Assembly: GCF_000769915.1 (NCBI RefSeq)
Contig: NZ_JRLV01000011.1
Coordinates: forward strand, 1-64,000
Direction of reading: 5' to 3'
Source: Flavobacterium beibuense F44-8
GTDB taxonomy: Bacteria; Bacteroidota; Bacteroidia; Flavobacteriales; Flavobacteriaceae
Length of the DNA stretch: 64,000 nucleotides
The notes beneath the pieces are model-generated. The model was not told where the DNA came from. It searched no databases and saw only the letters and a program-made list of their open reading frames with translations. Within the stretch, counting starts at the first letter, position 1. Each line of letters opens with the position of its first letter. The translations under genes and the position numbers were made by a program. Positions 36,096 through 45,200 of this stretch are shown piece after piece.

Positions 36096-38942
36096 CTATA
36101 AACTCCATTTTACCCCTGCCTGACCTCTCACGCCATAATACTCCACCTGCTTAGGTCTGCTTGGGTCTCCATAATAATATTCCAGCTTCTGATTTAAAAG
36201 ATTATTAACCTCTGCAAACAAAGTAATATGCTTACTTACCTTTAAAGAAACGTTTGCATCCAGTGCCGAATAATCTCCATAATACACATCGTCCCTACTT
36301 AGTCCGCTTGTACCATGATCTGTAATATATTTAGACTTAAAGTTATAAGCTGCCCTTATATTAAATCCACCTTTTTCGTAGTAAAGCTGTGCATTTACTA
36401 AATGATCACCCTGTCTTGGTAAAGATGTTTTACCCTCTCTACCCGGTATTTTCATTTCAGATTTTGTGTAAGTATAATTAGCCTGTACACCAAAACCACT
36501 TAAAAAGCCCGGTAGGAAATCAAACTTTTTATTACCGCTGAATTCAGCACCAAACAACCATGCATTATCTCCATTTAAAGGCTGAGAAATCTCTACACCT
36601 GTATGTCCGTTAATATTACCCTGTCTTGTATCAAGGAATATAGGGTCTGTAATAAGTTTGTAGAATACTCCTGCCGATACCACATCAAGCTTACCGAAAT
36701 AATGTTCTCCCATTAAATCAAAGTTGTAAGAGTATGTTGGGTTCACATCTGGATTTCCTCCTTCATACTCATTATCTGCCGATACATAAGTACCTCCCGG
36801 TACCAGATAACCGAAATCAGGCCTTGAGAATGTTCTTGTAGCAGCTAATCTTAAGTTAGTGTTTTCATTAGCAGCATATTTTAAATGTACCATAGGTAAT
36901 ATTGAAAGATAGTTTTTAGTTTTAGTTACTTTAGACACTACCCCGTCAGGATTTTCATCAGTAACATCAAACTGATAACCACTTACTTTTGTGTGGGTGT
37001 TAGTAGCTCTAATACCTCCTAAAAATGTAAACTTCTCATTTATTTTATAAGTCGCCATACCATAGGCAGATGCATGAGTCTCATCAACATCAAAGTTTCT
37101 ACCTAAACCTCCACCGTTTGCCAGTATTTCAGAACTTCCTTCTGATAACGTTAGATTACCATTCCCAAAGTGGTCGTAGTAAAACTGGTTCATACCCTGT
37201 TCAGAAAGTACCGGCCCGAAACTGTTACCAATATTAGTATTCAGTTCGTTTAAATAATCAGTTCTTCCCGGTTGATTGATTGTGTATTGTGAATAATCTG
37301 CCAGTGTTGGTGCAGCACCGTTACCGCTCCAGTTATAAAACTCATCAGCAAAAGTTGCTCTTCTGTCCTTATCTCTGAATTTACCACCAAACTTAAGTTT
37401 TAAATCATCATTAGCATCAAACTCATAGTTTATCATTGCAACAATATTATCGCGCTCTTTTACACCTACCTTGTAGAGTTCAAGTGTAGAGAACTTCATT
37501 TGATCGGGGCTATCCTTAAAGTTAGGATCAGATAAATAATCAAACATATTACCTGTACTCATATACCCACCGTCTGTATCCCAGTAAGCACGCGGACCGT
37601 TACCTCTGTCTTCAATATAAGCCGGATTAAACCCTACACCATCCTGATTAAAGAAAATAGTATAGTAACTGTTGTTTTGTGAATCAGGAATATTTCCGTA
37701 AAAAAATTCTGTACTGTAATGTCCTACACTCCAGTCAAGCACACCGTTATTACCTACGTGCTTACCACCCAGCTCGCCTGCATAAAATTCAAAGTTCAGG
37801 TCGTTTCGTATATTTTGAAGTTCAATACGTCCTGTACCGCTGTCTTCTTTAAATTTATCAAAGCGGATACGGTGCTTATAATGTGTTTCCTCATCAAGAA
37901 GTTTACCGTAGTTTAATTTAGCAAAAAGCTTATTTTTTTGGTTAGGATTAAATTCAAAACCACCGTTAAATCCGGTTGTTTTTCTTACCCCTACATAGTC
38001 CCTTAACTCCAGCCTGTATACACCCTCATCTCCCGATCTTCTTGCTTCAAAGTTATCTGAAGCCCAGTTACGGTTCCATTGCGCTATATTCATAATATAC
38101 CCAAATTTACCGTCTTTGCTTTTATCTCCTACCAATACAGACGCACTATAAATACCTTTGTCTGATTTTTGGTTATAACCCGCACCAATTGTAGCATCTA
38201 CAGTAAATTTAGAAGGGGCTGTTTTAGTAATAAAGTTTACACTACCACCTAAAGCATCAGAATCGATATCCGGAGTAAGAGCTTTAGCCACCTGTACATA
38301 ACCAATCATCTCTGTTGGGAAAAAGTCGAATGCAGTAGCACGACTTGCACCTTCATCGGCTGCTGTTGGTAACCTGTTACCATTCATGGTCGTAGAACTC
38401 CATTCGGCAGGTAAACCACGTACGGCAACATAACGGCCTTCACCCTGATCACGTTCAATAGACACCCCAGGTATACGCTGTACAGCTTCGGCAGCATTCC
38501 TATCCGGTAATTTACCAATACCATCAGCAGCAATTACATTTACTATGCTTAATGAGTTTTTCTGAATATTCAATGCTTTTGCCTCACTTAACCTTCTTGA
38601 AGATGATACTACCACCTCATCAAGTTCTGAGGTTTTTGGTACAAGACTTATTGCAGTAATCTTGTTTATTTTATCGGCTTCAACAGTTACCTGTCCGGTG
38701 TAAGTTTCATAACCTATATAAGTTACAGTAATTTCGTAGTTGGAAGCAGGAAGGTTAGTAATAGTAAAATTCCCATCATAATCAGTAGTCGTAGACTTTT
38801 GAATTCCTTTGATCGAAACTGTTGCCCCGGGCAAGGGGAAATCACCATCTAAAACCCTTCCTTCAACCCCTCCCTTTTGGGCGAAAGAAGCAAACGACAG
38901 CAATAAAAGCATACCGTTTATAAGCATTGTAATTTTTCTCAT
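36096..38942 (-). CDS. TonB-dependent receptor of the phosphonate-type cluster
   Basis: The 948-residue outer-membrane receptor has a signal peptide (MRKITMLINGMLLLLSFASFAQ) and a CarboxypepD_reg-like domain (~27-105; VEGRVLDGDFPLPGATVSIK). The plug (~125-240) contains NAAEAVQRIPGVSIERDQGE, and the beta-barrel ends VRGQAGVKWSL with a penultimate hydrophobic/aromatic close. The plug (GIGKLPDRNAAEAVQRIPGV) resembles the TonB-Xanth-Caul type. It has no SusD-like partner and no STN domain. It stands at the end of the phosphonate-type cluster, and its upstream region carries the same palindrome as the carrier and dehydrogenase genes. I infer that it brings the same compound across the outer membrane. 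Confidence 0.9.
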   Translation of the reverse strand: MRKITMLINGMLLLLSFASFAQKGGVEGRVLDGDFPLPGATVSIKGIQKSTTTDYDGNFTITNLPASNYEITVTYIGYETYTGQVTVEADKINKITAISLVPKTSELDEVVVSSSRRLSEAKALNIQKNSLSIVNVIAADGIGKLPDRNAAEAVQRIPGVSIERDQGEGRYVAVRGLPAEWSSTTMNGNRLPTAADEGASRATAFDFFPTEMIGYVQVAKALTPDIDSDALGGSVNFITKTAPSKFTVDATIGAGYNQKSDKGIYSASVLVGDKSKDGKFGYIMNIAQWNRNWASDNFEARRSGDEGVYRLELRDYVGVRKTTGFNGGFEFNPNQKNKLFAKLNYGKLLDEETHYKHRIRFDKFKEDSGTGRIELQNIRNDLNFEFYAGELGGKHVGNNGVLDWSVGHYSTEFFYGNIPDSQNNSYYTIFFNQDGVGFNPAYIEDRGNGPRAYWDTDGGYMSTGNMFDYLSDPNFKDSPDQMKFSTLELYKVGVKERDNIVAMINYEFDANDDLKLKFGGKFRDKDRRATFADEFYNWSGNGAAPTLADYSQYTINQPGRTDYLNELNTNIGNSFGPVLSEQGMNQFYYDHFGNGNLTLSEGSSEILANGGGLGRNFDVDETHASAYGMATYKINEKFTFLGGIRATNTHTKVSGYQFDVTDENPDGVVSKVTKTKNYLSILPMVHLKYAANENTNLRLAATRTFSRPDFGYLVPGGTYVSADNEYEGGNPDVNPTYSYNFDLMGEHYFGKLDVVSAGVFYKLITDPIFLDTRQGNINGHTGVEISQPLNGDNAWLFGAEFSGNKKFDFLPGFLSGFGVQANYTYTKSEMKIPGREGKTSLPRQGDHLVNAQLYYEKGGFNIRAAYNFKSKYITDHGTSGLSRDDVYYGDYSALDANVSLKVSKHITLFAEVNNLLNQKLEYYYGDPSRPKQVEYYGVRGQAGVKWSL

Positions 38943-39376
38943 TGTGTTTGAATTATTAGTATTAGTAAAATTTTCGAAGCAAAATTGTACTATTTTTTAA
39001 TAATTGTAAACTTTTTGATTTTAAGAAATCCTTAACAAGACATTAATGTTAGGTAAGAAAAATGTTAAGAAAGGTTGCCGATTTATTACAAATACTAATA
39101 ATGACAAACTATATTTGAATAAACATAAAAAAACAGTAGAAATTTTCTAAAACATTTTTATTTACATATAGTAAACAATATTTATAGTAATAAAGACTTT
39201 AAAGGGAGATAGAAAATATTTATAAATTATTTATTATAACGAGCCTTTTTGTCACAGTATATTTCTATATCGGTAAATAATGTTTTTTATTAATAAAAAA
39301 CACATAAACAAAAACTAAATGAAATTGAAAATCTGTATATTTTTTCTATCTTGATATACCAACAATCAGGATACTT
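38943..39376. other. Divergent AT-rich region upstream of TonB receptor and DUF2254 genes
   Basis: These 434 bases have no gene. They contain the fourth copy of the 17-bp palindrome (39160-39176). Nothing else stands out except runs of A and T. Confidence 0.55.
39160..39176. promoter_or_regulatory. Candidate regulon operator, copy 4 (TonB receptor)
   Basis: ATTTACATATAGTAAAC has 5-bp arms TTTAC/GTAAA and matches copies 2 and 3 in the ACA-ATAGTAA core, 218 bp upstream of the receptor start. Confidence 0.45.
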
Positions 39377-40606
39377 ATGAATATTAAAAACAAATTCAGA
39401 ATACTTTACACAAGAATCATTAACAGTATTGCTTTTTTACCGGGTATAATTGCTGTGTGTTTTTTAATATTATCGATCATTATGCTGGAGGTTGATTTAT
39501 CATCTTTTGGCACTAAACTTAAATCAGGCAACAGCTGGCTACAATTAAAAGATGCCAGCACAGCAAGGTCAATCGCTTCTACAATAGCAGCTGCACTACT
39601 TTCTCTTACTGTTTTTAGTTTTACAATGGTAATGGTGGTGCTTAATCAGGCTGCATCGCAAATGAGTAACAGGGTATTAACCAGTATGATTCAAAATCGT
39701 TTTCAACAGGTTGTACTGGGTTATTATATTGGTACCATAGTGTATGCTCTTGCTATATTATCAACAATACGGGATACAAGTGATTCTATTACAATTCCAT
39801 CCCTAAGTATTTACTTGCTTATTATTCTTACGGTGATAGCTGTTTTCCTTTTCATTTACTTTTTGGATTATGTTACCAAGACAGTAAAGTATGAAACAGT
39901 TATAGAAAGAATAGAACGCAAAACACTTACAGCAATATCTAATACGTTTAAAACCGAAGTTGCAGAATATGAACAATACCAGTTAGCAGGTATAAATATA
40001 GCAATGCCGCAGTCAGGTTATTTTCAGGGATTTGACACCGAAAATCTTCTTAAAATAGCTATGGAGAACAATTTAGTGATTCATTTTCGCTGTAAACGCA
40101 GTAGTTTTTTGTTAAAGGATATTGCGGTAATGGAAGTATTTACCGAAAGTCACATAACTAAGGAAATGACAGAAAAGATAATAGCAACTGTAGACTTATA
40201 TAATGGCCAGCCTATTGAACTAAATGCCGATTATGGTTGCCTGCAACTTAGCGAAGTAGCTATTAAAGCTTTGAGCCCGGGAATAAACGACCCTGCAACT
40301 GCTGTATTGAGCCTCAATGCTCTTGTTAATGTATTAGCCAGTCGCTTATATAGTAAATTGCCTGAAGTTTATACCGATAAAGAAGATATGCCCCGTATAT
40401 ACTGCCCGTCATCCGGTTTTAGAGAAATGTTTGAAACATGTATCATTCCGATATGGAATTATGGTAAAAATGATCAGTTTATACAGGAAGCAATGTTAAA
40501 CGCTATGATACTATTAAAGCAAAGAGATATTAAAAATAGCTATCAGGATCTTTTTGATAATTTTCAGTTTAAGATAATAGAATTGAAAGAAAAGAATAAA
40601 CTCTAA
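39377..40606 (+). CDS. DUF2254 family membrane protein
   Basis: The 409-residue protein has four N-terminal transmembrane helices (~15-40, 68-92, 112-130, 140-165). The ARSIASTIAAALLSLTVFSF and MVVLNQAASQMSNRVLTSMI segments and QRVVLGYYIGTIVYALAIL-like text (QQVVLGYYIGTIVYAL) are typical of DUF2254 predicted membrane proteins. The C-terminal half is soluble and contains ALSPGINDPATAVLSLNALV, the conserved SPGxNDPxTA motif of the family. The function of the family is not established. The gene is transcribed away from the TonB receptor and 101 bp before the next two-component system, without an obvious link to either. Confidence 0.85.
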   Translation: MNIKNKFRILYTRIINSIAFLPGIIAVCFLILSIIMLEVDLSSFGTKLKSGNSWLQLKDASTARSIASTIAAALLSLTVFSFTMVMVVLNQAASQMSNRVLTSMIQNRFQQVVLGYYIGTIVYALAILSTIRDTSDSITIPSLSIYLLIILTVIAVFLFIYFLDYVTKTVKYETVIERIERKTLTAISNTFKTEVAEYEQYQLAGINIAMPQSGYFQGFDTENLLKIAMENNLVIHFRCKRSSFLLKDIAVMEVFTESHITKEMTEKIIATVDLYNGQPIELNADYGCLQLSEVAIKALSPGINDPATAVLSLNALVNVLASRLYSKLPEVYTDKEDMPRIYCPSSGFREMFETCIIPIWNYGKNDQFIQEAMLNAMILLKQRDIKNSYQDLFDNFQFKIIELKEKNKL

Positions 40607-40707
40607 ACAGCTCACACCAAATTATTAAAGATAATACCATGAACTAGAATTTTACTTCTGCTGAAAAATTCAAAATTAATTCAAAATCTATTTGTTTAAA
40701 TTGCAGT

Positions 40708-41385
40708 ATGAAAATCCTGATTATAGAAGATGAGCCTGCAATTGCTAACAGTATTATTGAATACATGACTCCTAATGCTATTATATGCGAGTCGGCAGCA
40801 ACAGCAAAAGAAGCTATGGAAAAGATTGAGTTATACAACTACGACTGTATACTACTGGACCTAATGTTGCCCGATGGTGATGGCTTTGAGATACTTCGTG
40901 AATTAAGGATGCTTCAAAAAACAGATGGTGTAATAATTATTTCTGCCAAAGAAACACTTGATACCCGCATTGAAGGTTTACAACTTGGCGCTGATGATTA
41001 CTTAACCAAACCTTTTCATTTATCAGAATTACTGGTAAGAATACAGGCCCTTATACGCCGCAAGAACTTTAGTGGTAACAACATTATCTCCTTTCATGAA
41101 ATATCAGTAGATATTTTATCTAAGTCGGTATCTGTAAATAATACTAAATTAGAGGTGACCAAAAAAGAAATAGACTTACTGCTGTTTCTAATAGGAAATC
41201 AGGGAAAAGTACTCTCTAAAGGTGCAATTGCCGAACACCTTTCGGGTGATATGGCAGATATGCTGGATAATCACGATTTTGTTTATGCCCATATCAAAAA
41301 CCTTAAAAAGAAACTGGCAAAAGCAGGCAGTGCAGATTATATAAAAACCGTATACGGACTAGGCTACAAATGGAGCGATGAATAA
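40708..41385 (+). CDS. OmpR-family response regulator (envelope locus)
   Basis: The 225-residue protein has a receiver domain with acidic pair ED (7-8), phospho-acceptor Asp (LLDLMLPDGDG, ~51) and Lys in LTKPFHL. A winged-helix effector domain ends VYAHIKNLKKKLAKAGSADY. It overlaps the histidine kinase gene by 8 nt, so the pair is translationally coupled. The genes that follow encode an outer-membrane barrel protein, an LtaS-like enzyme and a lipid kinase. A QseB/PmrA-like role in controlling envelope modification is plausible by analogy only. Confidence 0.92.
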   Translation: MKILIIEDEPAIANSIIEYMTPNAIICESAATAKEAMEKIELYNYDCILLDLMLPDGDGFEILRELRMLQKTDGVIIISAKETLDTRIEGLQLGADDYLTKPFHLSELLVRIQALIRRKNFSGNNIISFHEISVDILSKSVSVNNTKLEVTKKEIDLLLFLIGNQGKVLSKGAIAEHLSGDMADMLDNHDFVYAHIKNLKKKLAKAGSADYIKTVYGLGYKWSDE

Positions 41386-42649
41386 AAAACTACTCAACAT
41401 AACAACCCGCAGTTTTCTACGCTATTCAGTAATTATATTAATAGTATGTGCTCCGTTATTCTACTTTATGAGCCATTGGCTGTATGTATATGAAACCGAC
41501 GAAATACTTTCCTTTCATAAAAAAGCCTTTGTAGAAAATGAACTTCATAATGGGAGCTTCTCTGAAAAGGACATAGAAATATGGAACAAATACAACAGAG
41601 ATGTTGAAATTGTCCCTGATACCGGAGTACAAAAAGACTCAATTTTCGGCACCATATACTTTGACCCGTTTGCTAATGAGTCAGAACCTTTCAGGGAACT
41701 TTGGGCTCCTATAGAAATAAATGGCAAACACTACACTTATATAGAGAAAAACAATCTGGTTGAAATGGAAGATATGGTATATACCGTAGCTTTTATGTTC
41801 CTATTGATTATTTTGATTTTAATGCTTGGGATTATATACCTTTCAAACAGGCTGGCTAAAAACCTGTGGGGTCCTTTTTATGATACCCTTTCTCAAATAC
41901 GCAGTTTTGAAATTGATAAGGACACTAAACCTCATTTCCAAAATACGGGTATTGAAGAGTTCAACCAGTTAAATACAAGCCTTGACCGCCTTATAGAAAA
42001 GAATACGGCCATTTATAAAAACCAAAGGGAGTTTGTGGAAAATGCTGCACACGAACTACAAACACCTTTAGCGCTTTTCCAAACCAAACTGGACAACTTA
42101 TCACAGGCTGAAAACCTTACTAAAGACCAGTTTGAAATATTGGAGTCACTAAATAACGATGTGTCCAGACTGAACCGACTAAACAAAAACCTGTTACTTT
42201 TATCAAAAATTGATAATGAAGCTTACTTTGAAAAAGAATCGGTTTCTGTAAATAATTATATAAATAAACACCTTGACTTTTTCATTGAGCAGGCAAACTC
42301 AAAACATATTACCGTAAATACTCAGCTCTCTCATGAGCTTACCTTAACAGCAAACCCAATACTTACTGAGGTATTGATTAATAACCTTTTCCTTAACACC
42401 ATAAGGCATAATGTAAAAAATGGTAGCATTACCATAACTACAGGTACAAACAGCCTTACTTTTAGTAATACAGGAAACGGTATAGCTCTGGATGAGGAAA
42501 AACTATTTAACCGATTCTCTAAAACAGATCCTTCCTCTCCCGGAAACGGACTGGGGTTAGCTATTATTAAAAGGATTACCGAGGTAAATAACTGGCAAAT
42601 TGAATACCTGTTTAATAATAACAAACACAGTTTTATCATAAAGTTTTAA
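41378..42649 (+). CDS. Sensor histidine kinase (envelope locus)
   Basis: The 423-residue protein has two transmembrane helices (~15-32 and ~136-155) enclosing a ~100-residue periplasmic domain rich in acidic and aromatic residues. HisKA carries the phospho-accepting His in VENAAHELQTPLALFQTKLD (~residue 224). HATPase_c has the N box NLFLNTIRHNVKNG, a short G1 (FSNTGNGI) and G2 (GNGLGLAII). The ATG lies inside the end of the regulator gene. The ELQTPL form after the His is frequent in Bacteroidota QseC-like sensors. The signal is unknown. Confidence 0.92.
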   Translation: MNKKLLNITTRSFLRYSVIILIVCAPLFYFMSHWLYVYETDEILSFHKKAFVENELHNGSFSEKDIEIWNKYNRDVEIVPDTGVQKDSIFGTIYFDPFANESEPFRELWAPIEINGKHYTYIEKNNLVEMEDMVYTVAFMFLLIILILMLGIIYLSNRLAKNLWGPFYDTLSQIRSFEIDKDTKPHFQNTGIEEFNQLNTSLDRLIEKNTAIYKNQREFVENAAHELQTPLALFQTKLDNLSQAENLTKDQFEILESLNNDVSRLNRLNKNLLLLSKIDNEAYFEKESVSVNNYINKHLDFFIEQANSKHITVNTQLSHELTLTANPILTEVLINNLFLNTIRHNVKNGSITITTGTNSLTFSNTGNGIALDEEKLFNRFSKTDPSSPGNGLGLAIIKRITEVNNWQIEYLFNNNKHSFIIKF

Positions 42650-42708
42650 AATTCAGATTTCCTTCTAAATCACTGTATAGTTTTACCCAAAAATCAAACT
42701 ATAATACC

Positions 42709-45132
42709 GTGAAAAAAGAAAACACATATCTGCCTTTAAAACACATTTTACTACTGGTAATTTCCTTAATAAGCATTACTGGCTTTGCTCAGGATAAAAA
42801 AGTAACCCTATCAGGTACGGTTAGGGATACACAAGGTGCTCTTCCTTTTGTAAATGTTATAATCGCTACACAAAAGGATAATAAGGTTATTGCTGGTACT
42901 CTTACTACAGAAACAGGAGTATATACCTTAAAAGATATTCCTTCGGGCAAATACAATATAGAGATAAGTGGTTTGGGCTATGCAAAATCTATTATCCCAG
43001 TATTTGTAGGTTCGTTAAGCGATTATCAGGATTTAGGAGAAACTACATTACAGGAAGAAAGTACTGCCCTTAATGAAGTTGTGATAAACAAACAGCAGGA
43101 TGCCGTATCAGACAAAATGGATAAAAAGGTATTCTCTGTATCCGATAATATTACGCAAAGCGGTGGCTCTGTATTGCAGGCTATGCAAAACTTACCGGGA
43201 GTTACGGTTAATGACGGAAAACTGGAACTTAGAAGTAACAACAAGGTAATGGTATTGATTGACGGAAAACAAACAGCCCTTACCGGATTTAATACTCAAT
43301 ACGGACTCGATAATATTCCGGCTTCAGCTATTGATAAGATAGAGATTATTGAAAACCCGTCAGCTAAATATGATGCTAACGGCAATGCGGGAATAATCAA
43401 TATAGTCTACAAAAAGGAAAAAAGTGATGGATTAACAGGTAAGACTGGTCTTGCAGGTGGCTATGGCGCATTATGGGAACGAAAGGCAAATCTGCCGGGT
43501 ATGAGTCCGCAATACAACTTCACTCCAAAAATAAACCCTTCCCTATCACTAAATTACAGGAAAAACAAAGTTAACTTCTATGTACAGGGAGATTACCTGT
43601 ATACCGAAGCTCTAAACAAAAATGAGTTTGTTACCCGTACCTACGACAATGGTACTATTATTAATCAACAGACAAAACGCAACAGGGATACCCGATTCAC
43701 AACTTTTAAAAGCGGACTTGACTGGGAATACAATCCTAATAACACCCTATCACTATCTGTAATGTATGGACGTGAAAAAATACTCGATCATGGTGAAGAA
43801 CCCTTTTTTAACGGAGACTACAGTGAACATTTACGTTTTTGGAAATTTCTTGAAGATGAGGTCAAAACCACGGTGATGGGTTCTGCCAGTTACCAGCATA
43901 GGTTCAGCCAGCCGGGACATGTATTAAATGCCGGACTGAATTATACCTTCCACAGGGAAGACGAAAAGTACAATTTCAATAACATTATACCTGATTATAC
44001 AGGTACCGATGCTTTCAAACTACTGTCAGACGAAAATGTGGTTGACCTGAATATCGATTATATAAAACCCTTAAAACAGGGACGCCTTGAAACCGGATTC
44101 AAATTCAGGAACAGAGTAATCCCTACAGACATGCAGTTTTATCCGGGCACTAATTCTGTTATTGATGCTGATGCCGGTGGTAAAGCCGACTATGAAGAAA
44201 CCATTCCTGCCGTGTACGGTAACTATGTATATGAAAGTGATAAGATCGAGGCCGAAGCAGGTGTAAGAATGGAATATCTGGATTTGGAATATGAGGTAAA
44301 CCCTAACCATCCTGTTTATAAAAGTGACGGCTACCATTATTTCCAGCCTTTCCCTTCCTTAAGGTTTGGTTATAAAATAAATGACAACCACAAACTATCC
44401 CTTTTCTATAACCGAAGAGTTGACAGGCCTAATGAGGTTGATATTAGGATATTCCCGAAATACGATGATGCCGAAATTATTAAAGTAGGTAACCCGGGCT
44501 TACGTCCGCAGTACACCAATTCGGTAGAATTAGGCTATAAGGCCTATATTAACGGCGGATACTTTTTTGCATCATTATACAGCAAGTTTATAGACGGTAC
44601 TATAACACGTATAGCCACTACTGTACCCGGTAATACAATTATTTACAATGTGTTTGAAAATGCAGGTAAAAGCCGTGCTATGGGTACACAACTTATATTT
44701 TCAAAGAAAGTATCATCATGGTATACCTTCAACATTAATGGTAACCTGTATCAAAACACTATAGATCCTTTTACTGTAAATATAGTATACCCAGTACCTA
44801 CAACATACACAGGTACAAAACAACAAATTACATCAGGTAATGTAAAATGGAACAGTAACCTTAAGTTTAGTAATAACCTTAGTGCACAGGTAAATATGGT
44901 TTATCTGGCGCCTGATATTGTACCTCAGGGACGTACAGGTTCACGATTTTCGGTAGATGCAGGAGTTAAAAAAGTAATCCAAAAAGGTAAAGGTGAAATT
45001 TACGCCAACGCAACAGATCTTTTCGGTACGCTTGTAATAAGGCAAAAAGTGCAGGCAAACGGGTTTAACTATACCAGCAACAACTATTATGAAACACAGG
45101 TAATACGTGTGGGCTATAACTACAAATTCTAA
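42709..45132 (+). CDS. Outer-membrane beta-barrel (TonB receptor-like) protein
   Basis: The 807-residue protein has a signal peptide (LLLVISLISITGFAQ), a CarboxypepD_reg-like domain (~30-110; VTLSGTVRDTQGALPFVNVI) and a plug (~125-240; SVLQAMQNLPGVTVNDGKLE, NPSAKYDANGNAGIINIVYK). The beta-barrel is of the OMP_b-brl_3 type and ends TQVIRVGYNYKF with terminal Phe. Proteins of this type follow two-component systems in many Bacteroidota. Some lack a TonB box and may not be energised importers. It begins 59 bp after the kinase gene and continues into the LtaS-like gene 68 bp later. The substrate is unknown. Confidence 0.9.
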   Translation: MKKENTYLPLKHILLLVISLISITGFAQDKKVTLSGTVRDTQGALPFVNVIIATQKDNKVIAGTLTTETGVYTLKDIPSGKYNIEISGLGYAKSIIPVFVGSLSDYQDLGETTLQEESTALNEVVINKQQDAVSDKMDKKVFSVSDNITQSGGSVLQAMQNLPGVTVNDGKLELRSNNKVMVLIDGKQTALTGFNTQYGLDNIPASAIDKIEIIENPSAKYDANGNAGIINIVYKKEKSDGLTGKTGLAGGYGALWERKANLPGMSPQYNFTPKINPSLSLNYRKNKVNFYVQGDYLYTEALNKNEFVTRTYDNGTIINQQTKRNRDTRFTTFKSGLDWEYNPNNTLSLSVMYGREKILDHGEEPFFNGDYSEHLRFWKFLEDEVKTTVMGSASYQHRFSQPGHVLNAGLNYTFHREDEKYNFNNIIPDYTGTDAFKLLSDENVVDLNIDYIKPLKQGRLETGFKFRNRVIPTDMQFYPGTNSVIDADAGGKADYEETIPAVYGNYVYESDKIEAEAGVRMEYLDLEYEVNPNHPVYKSDGYHYFQPFPSLRFGYKINDNHKLSLFYNRRVDRPNEVDIRIFPKYDDAEIIKVGNPGLRPQYTNSVELGYKAYINGGYFFASLYSKFIDGTITRIATTVPGNTIIYNVFENAGKSRAMGTQLIFSKKVSSWYTFNINGNLYQNTIDPFTVNIVYPVPTTYTGTKQQITSGNVKWNSNLKFSNNLSAQVNMVYLAPDIVPQGRTGSRFSVDAGVKKVIQKGKGEIYANATDLFGTLVIRQKVQANGFNYTSNNYYETQVIRVGYNYKF

Positions 45133-45200
45133 CCGCCTGAGTAAAAATTCTAATTTTCTTCAAAATTGGTCCCGAACATTGTATCAAAAAACACACTAAC

